Assembly: GCA_035762565.1 (NCBI GenBank)
Contig: DASTOJ010000207.1
Location: forward strand, 1-6,311
Length of the DNA stretch: 6,311 nucleotides
Reading direction: 5' to 3'
Source: AR5 sp035762565
GTDB lineage: Bacteria; Methylomirabilota; Methylomirabilia; Rokubacteriales; CSP1-6
The translations under genes and the position numbers were made by a program. The notes under the pieces were generated by a model. It was not told the DNA's origin, ran no database searches, and was given only the letters and a program-made list of their open reading frames with translations. Positions 4,592 to 6,311 of this stretch are shown piece by piece (positions within the stretch are counted from its first letter, which is position 1; every line of letters starts with the position of its first letter).

Positions 4592-5790
4592 CGCGGCACT
4601 ACTGCCCCCACGGCCACCGGGGCGGGCGCGGTCGTCGGGATCCGTCCGGGGAGGAAGGCGACGCAGAGGGTGGTGAAGGCCGAGATGCCGGCCATCACCG
4701 TCAGGAGCGTGCCGAACCCCGCCGCCTTCACCGTCGGGCCGAGCAGGTAGACCGCCAGCGAGCTGACGCCGAACGAGACCGCCAGCCGGATGCCGGCCAC
4801 GCGCGAGCGCATGCGGTCGTCCACGTACTGCACGATCATGGCGTCGACGAACGGGATGGCCCCGAACACGAAGACCATGAAGGCCAGCACGACCACGTAG
4901 AGCGGCCAGCCGCCGGTGCCCGCCGCCAGCAGGAACAGCGGCACCTGCATGGCCACGATCGGCAGGTACACGTACTTGAGCGGGTAGCGGTCGATCAGCT
5001 TGCCGACGACCAGCTGGGCGAGCGAGGCGATGGTGTAGACGACGGCCAGCAGCACGCCGAGCGTGGCGGGATCGTCGATCAGCCCGCGCAGGCGCTCGGT
5101 CAGCAGCTGACCGTTGCCATTGGTCGTGAAGTTGAAGATGAGGCTGCTGGACACGGCCGCCAGCGTCATCACCAGGAGCACGCGCGCCATCAACCCCGGG
5201 GGCAGGTCGACCGACTTCTTCGGCCGCCTGGCGGGCGGCTCCGTCTCCTTCGGCACCAGCGCCAGGAACAGCACGGCGCAGAGGAGCGCGAGGGCGCCGG
5301 GGACGGCGAAGGCGGCGCGCCAGCCCGCGTGCTTCACCAGGAAGCCGGTCAGGATCGCGGCGCCCGCGATCCCGAGGTTGCCGAACAGGCCGTTGACGCC
5401 GATCGTGAAGCCGGGATCCCTCGCCTGTTGCACCAGCATCGGGATGCCGACCGGGTGATAGATCGACGAGAAGACACCCATCAGCGTCAGCGCCGCCGCC
5501 AGCGACCACACCCCTGTGGTCGTCGCGATCAGCATCGCCGACACGCCCATCCCCAGGAAGAAAACCACCATCATCGCGCGGCGGCCCCAGAGATCGCCGA
5601 GCCGGCCCGCCGGCAGCGAGCCGAGCCCGAACATCACGAAGGCCCCGACGGTGTAGGGCATCAGGTCCTGCCAGATCATGCCCCAGTCGGCCGCGATGGC
5701 GGCGACCGCGGTGGCGAAGATCAGCAGGAAGAGGTGGTCGAGCGCGTGGCCGGCATTGAGGAGCAGGGCGGTCGGTCGTCCGGTGGACAT
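4588..5790 (-). CDS. MFS transporter, fosmidomycin-resistance (Fsr)-like
   Basis: A 400-residue inner-membrane protein with about twelve hydrophobic segments split by a charged central loop near residues 181-199 (KETEPPARRPKKS). Motif A of the major facilitator superfamily is clear after the second helix as GRLGDLWGRR (62-71), with a weaker copy in the second half at GKLIDRYPLKY (263-273). The start with NAGHALDHLF (12-21) and the fourth-helix sequence IYHPVGIP (110-117) recall the Fsr-like branch, which exports drugs or related small molecules by proton antiport. The substrate cannot be read from the sequence, and uptake is possible. The Shine-Dalgarno before the ATG is weak. The gene starts 23 bp after the oxygenase-like gene, suggesting one operon, and its stop overlaps that of the convergent SARP-fusion gene within a single CTAG. 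Confidence 0.9.
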   Translation of the reverse strand: MSTGRPTALLLNAGHALDHLFLLIFATAVAAIAADWGMIWQDLMPYTVGAFVMFGLGSLPAGRLGDLWGRRAMMVVFFLGMGVSAMLIATTTGVWSLAAALTLMGVFSSIYHPVGIPMLVQQARDPGFTIGVNGLFGNLGIAGAAILTGFLVKHAGWRAAFAVPGALALLCAVLFLALVPKETEPPARRPKKSVDLPPGLMARVLLVMTLAAVSSSLIFNFTTNGNGQLLTERLRGLIDDPATLGVLLAVVYTIASLAQLVVGKLIDRYPLKYVYLPIVAMQVPLFLLAAGTGGWPLYVVVLAFMVFVFGAIPFVDAMIVQYVDDRMRSRVAGIRLAVSFGVSSLAVYLLGPTVKAAGFGTLLTVMAGISAFTTLCVAFLPGRIPTTAPAPVAVGAVVPR

Positions 5791-5813
5791 GGCGAGATTC
5801 TACACGCGCCGGC

Positions 5814-6311
5814 CTAGAAGCGTCCCTCCTCGACCTTCAGCCCGAGCCAGTACCGTCCGACCAGCTCGTAGTGGGCCAGCCGTCCCTGCAGGTGCTGCGT
5901 GATCACGTGGATGTCCTGGAAGTGGCGCTGGATCAGGTTGTCCTCGTACGCCGCCGTCGCCCCCGCGGCGCTGTAGATGACGTCGATGGCCTGAGCGGCC
6001 AGCCGGATCCCGTGCGTGGTGGCCAGGCGCAGATTCACGCGGTGGTCCAGGGTGATCGCGCCGTTGCCGGCGGCCGCCCAGATCTCGCGGACGGCCTCGA
6101 ACAGGAACGCGCGGCCGGTGCGGATGGCGGCCTCGACCTGACCGACGCTGACCTGGACCATCGACTGCTCGCGCAGGAGCCCCGGCATCGCCCGGGGCGT
6201 CTTGGCGCCGGCGAGGTCGACGAACGCGGTCAGGCAGCTGCGCGCCATCCCCAGCGCCACCGCGGCGTCGCCCGAGGCGAACATCAGCGTGCGGGGGATC
6301 TGGTAGAGCGG
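5814..6311 (-). CDS. Acyl-CoA dehydrogenase-fold flavin monooxygenase-like protein, C-terminal part (runs off right edge)
   Basis: The frame stays open to the window end; 166 residues are visible, beginning PLYQIPRTLMFASGDAAVAL. The ATG at 6284 is internal to the family and is not the start. The visible part is the C-terminal four-helix bundle of the acyl-CoA dehydrogenase fold (Acyl-CoA_dh_2 type), ending with AYEDNLIQRHFQDIHVITQH and about 25 more residues. Where true acyl-CoA dehydrogenases carry the catalytic Glu in an I-Y-E-G-like stretch, this protein has HVITQH. That is typical of the related group D two-component monooxygenases (HsaA, DszC, p-hydroxyphenylacetate hydroxylase types), which use reduced flavin from a partner reductase. 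A hydroxylase of an aromatic or sulfur compound is likely; the substrate is unknown. Full members have about 390-400 residues, so over half lies outside. It probably shares an operon with the MFS transporter. Confidence 0.85.
   Translation of the reverse strand, partial: PLYQIPRTLMFASGDAAVALGMARSCLTAFVDLAGAKTPRAMPGLLREQSMVQVSVGQVEAAIRTGRAFLFEAVREIWAAAGNGAITLDHRVNLRLATTHGIRLAAQAIDVIYSAAGATAAYEDNLIQRHFQDIHVITQHLQGRLAHYELVGRYWLGLKVEEGRF

Noticed and set aside
3914..5509. A 531-codon open frame on the minus strand
   Set aside because: It lies within the MFS gene in another frame and antisense to the regulator. It is low-complexity and Arg-rich, with no domain pattern.
3373..5817. An 814-codon open frame on the plus strand
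   Set aside because: It overlaps the SARP-fusion gene in another frame and the MFS gene antisense. Its translation is Arg/Gly/Ala/His/Gln-rich with no motif, as expected of a GC-rich shadow frame.

Overview
The window is very GC-rich DNA in which third codon positions are mostly G or C, so long spurious frames run through every real gene. The gene content points to a soil or subsurface bacterium with a large genome. It includes a SARP/BTAD regulator fused to an alpha/beta hydrolase and a cyclase remnant, an exported two-cysteine protein of unknown function, a zinc alcohol dehydrogenase, an MFS exporter and a flavin monooxygenase-type protein. The mix resembles what I recall of Candidatus Rokubacteria (Methylomirabilota) and similar uncultured high-GC lineages, but this is inference and the sequence does not prove it. 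Nothing in the window suggests a phage, transposon, CRISPR array or RNA gene.

Layout, left to right. (1) Positions 1-77, minus strand: the first 25 codons of an addiction-module antitoxin-like protein that runs off the left edge. (2) Positions 78-394: a gene-free stretch with a 23-bp imperfect tandem repeat and a 12-bp palindrome. (3) Positions 417-1535, minus: a zinc-dependent, probably NAD-linked alcohol dehydrogenase with a GTG start and a strong Shine-Dalgarno. (4) Positions 1592-1782, plus: a decayed remnant of a MetE-like (vitamin B12-independent methionine synthase-type) gene. It has a one-base frameshift after codon 8 and is cut off after about 64 codons. It was once divergent from the dehydrogenase, and the two -10-like elements still overlap. 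(5) Positions 1796-2317, minus: a small exported protein of unknown function. (6) Positions 2318-2515: a divergent regulatory region with a ladder of CGTC repeats spaced 11-12 bp upstream of an extended -10 element. (7) Positions 2516-4591, plus: a 691-residue three-part protein with a SARP DNA-binding/BTAD head, a complete alpha/beta hydrolase and a class III cyclase-like tail without its metal-binding aspartates. (8) Positions 4588-5790, minus: a 12-helix MFS transporter convergent with the regulator, their stop codons sharing one CTAG. (9) Positions 5814-6311, minus: the C-terminal part of an acyl-CoA dehydrogenase-fold flavin monooxygenase-like protein, 23 bp upstream of the transporter and probably in its operon.

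How the parts may work together. The oxygenase-like protein and the MFS transporter form a plausible catabolic or efflux unit. The fusion protein looks like a one-component regulator: a SARP-type DNA-binding module carrying an enzyme-like module that could bind or hydrolyse a small molecule, with a dead cyclase tail that may be structural or ligand-binding. The repeat ladder upstream has the geometry expected of a SARP operator and suggests autoregulation, possibly together with the divergent exported-protein gene. The best candidates for something undescribed are this regulator with its operator-like repeats and the conserved-looking exported protein next to it.
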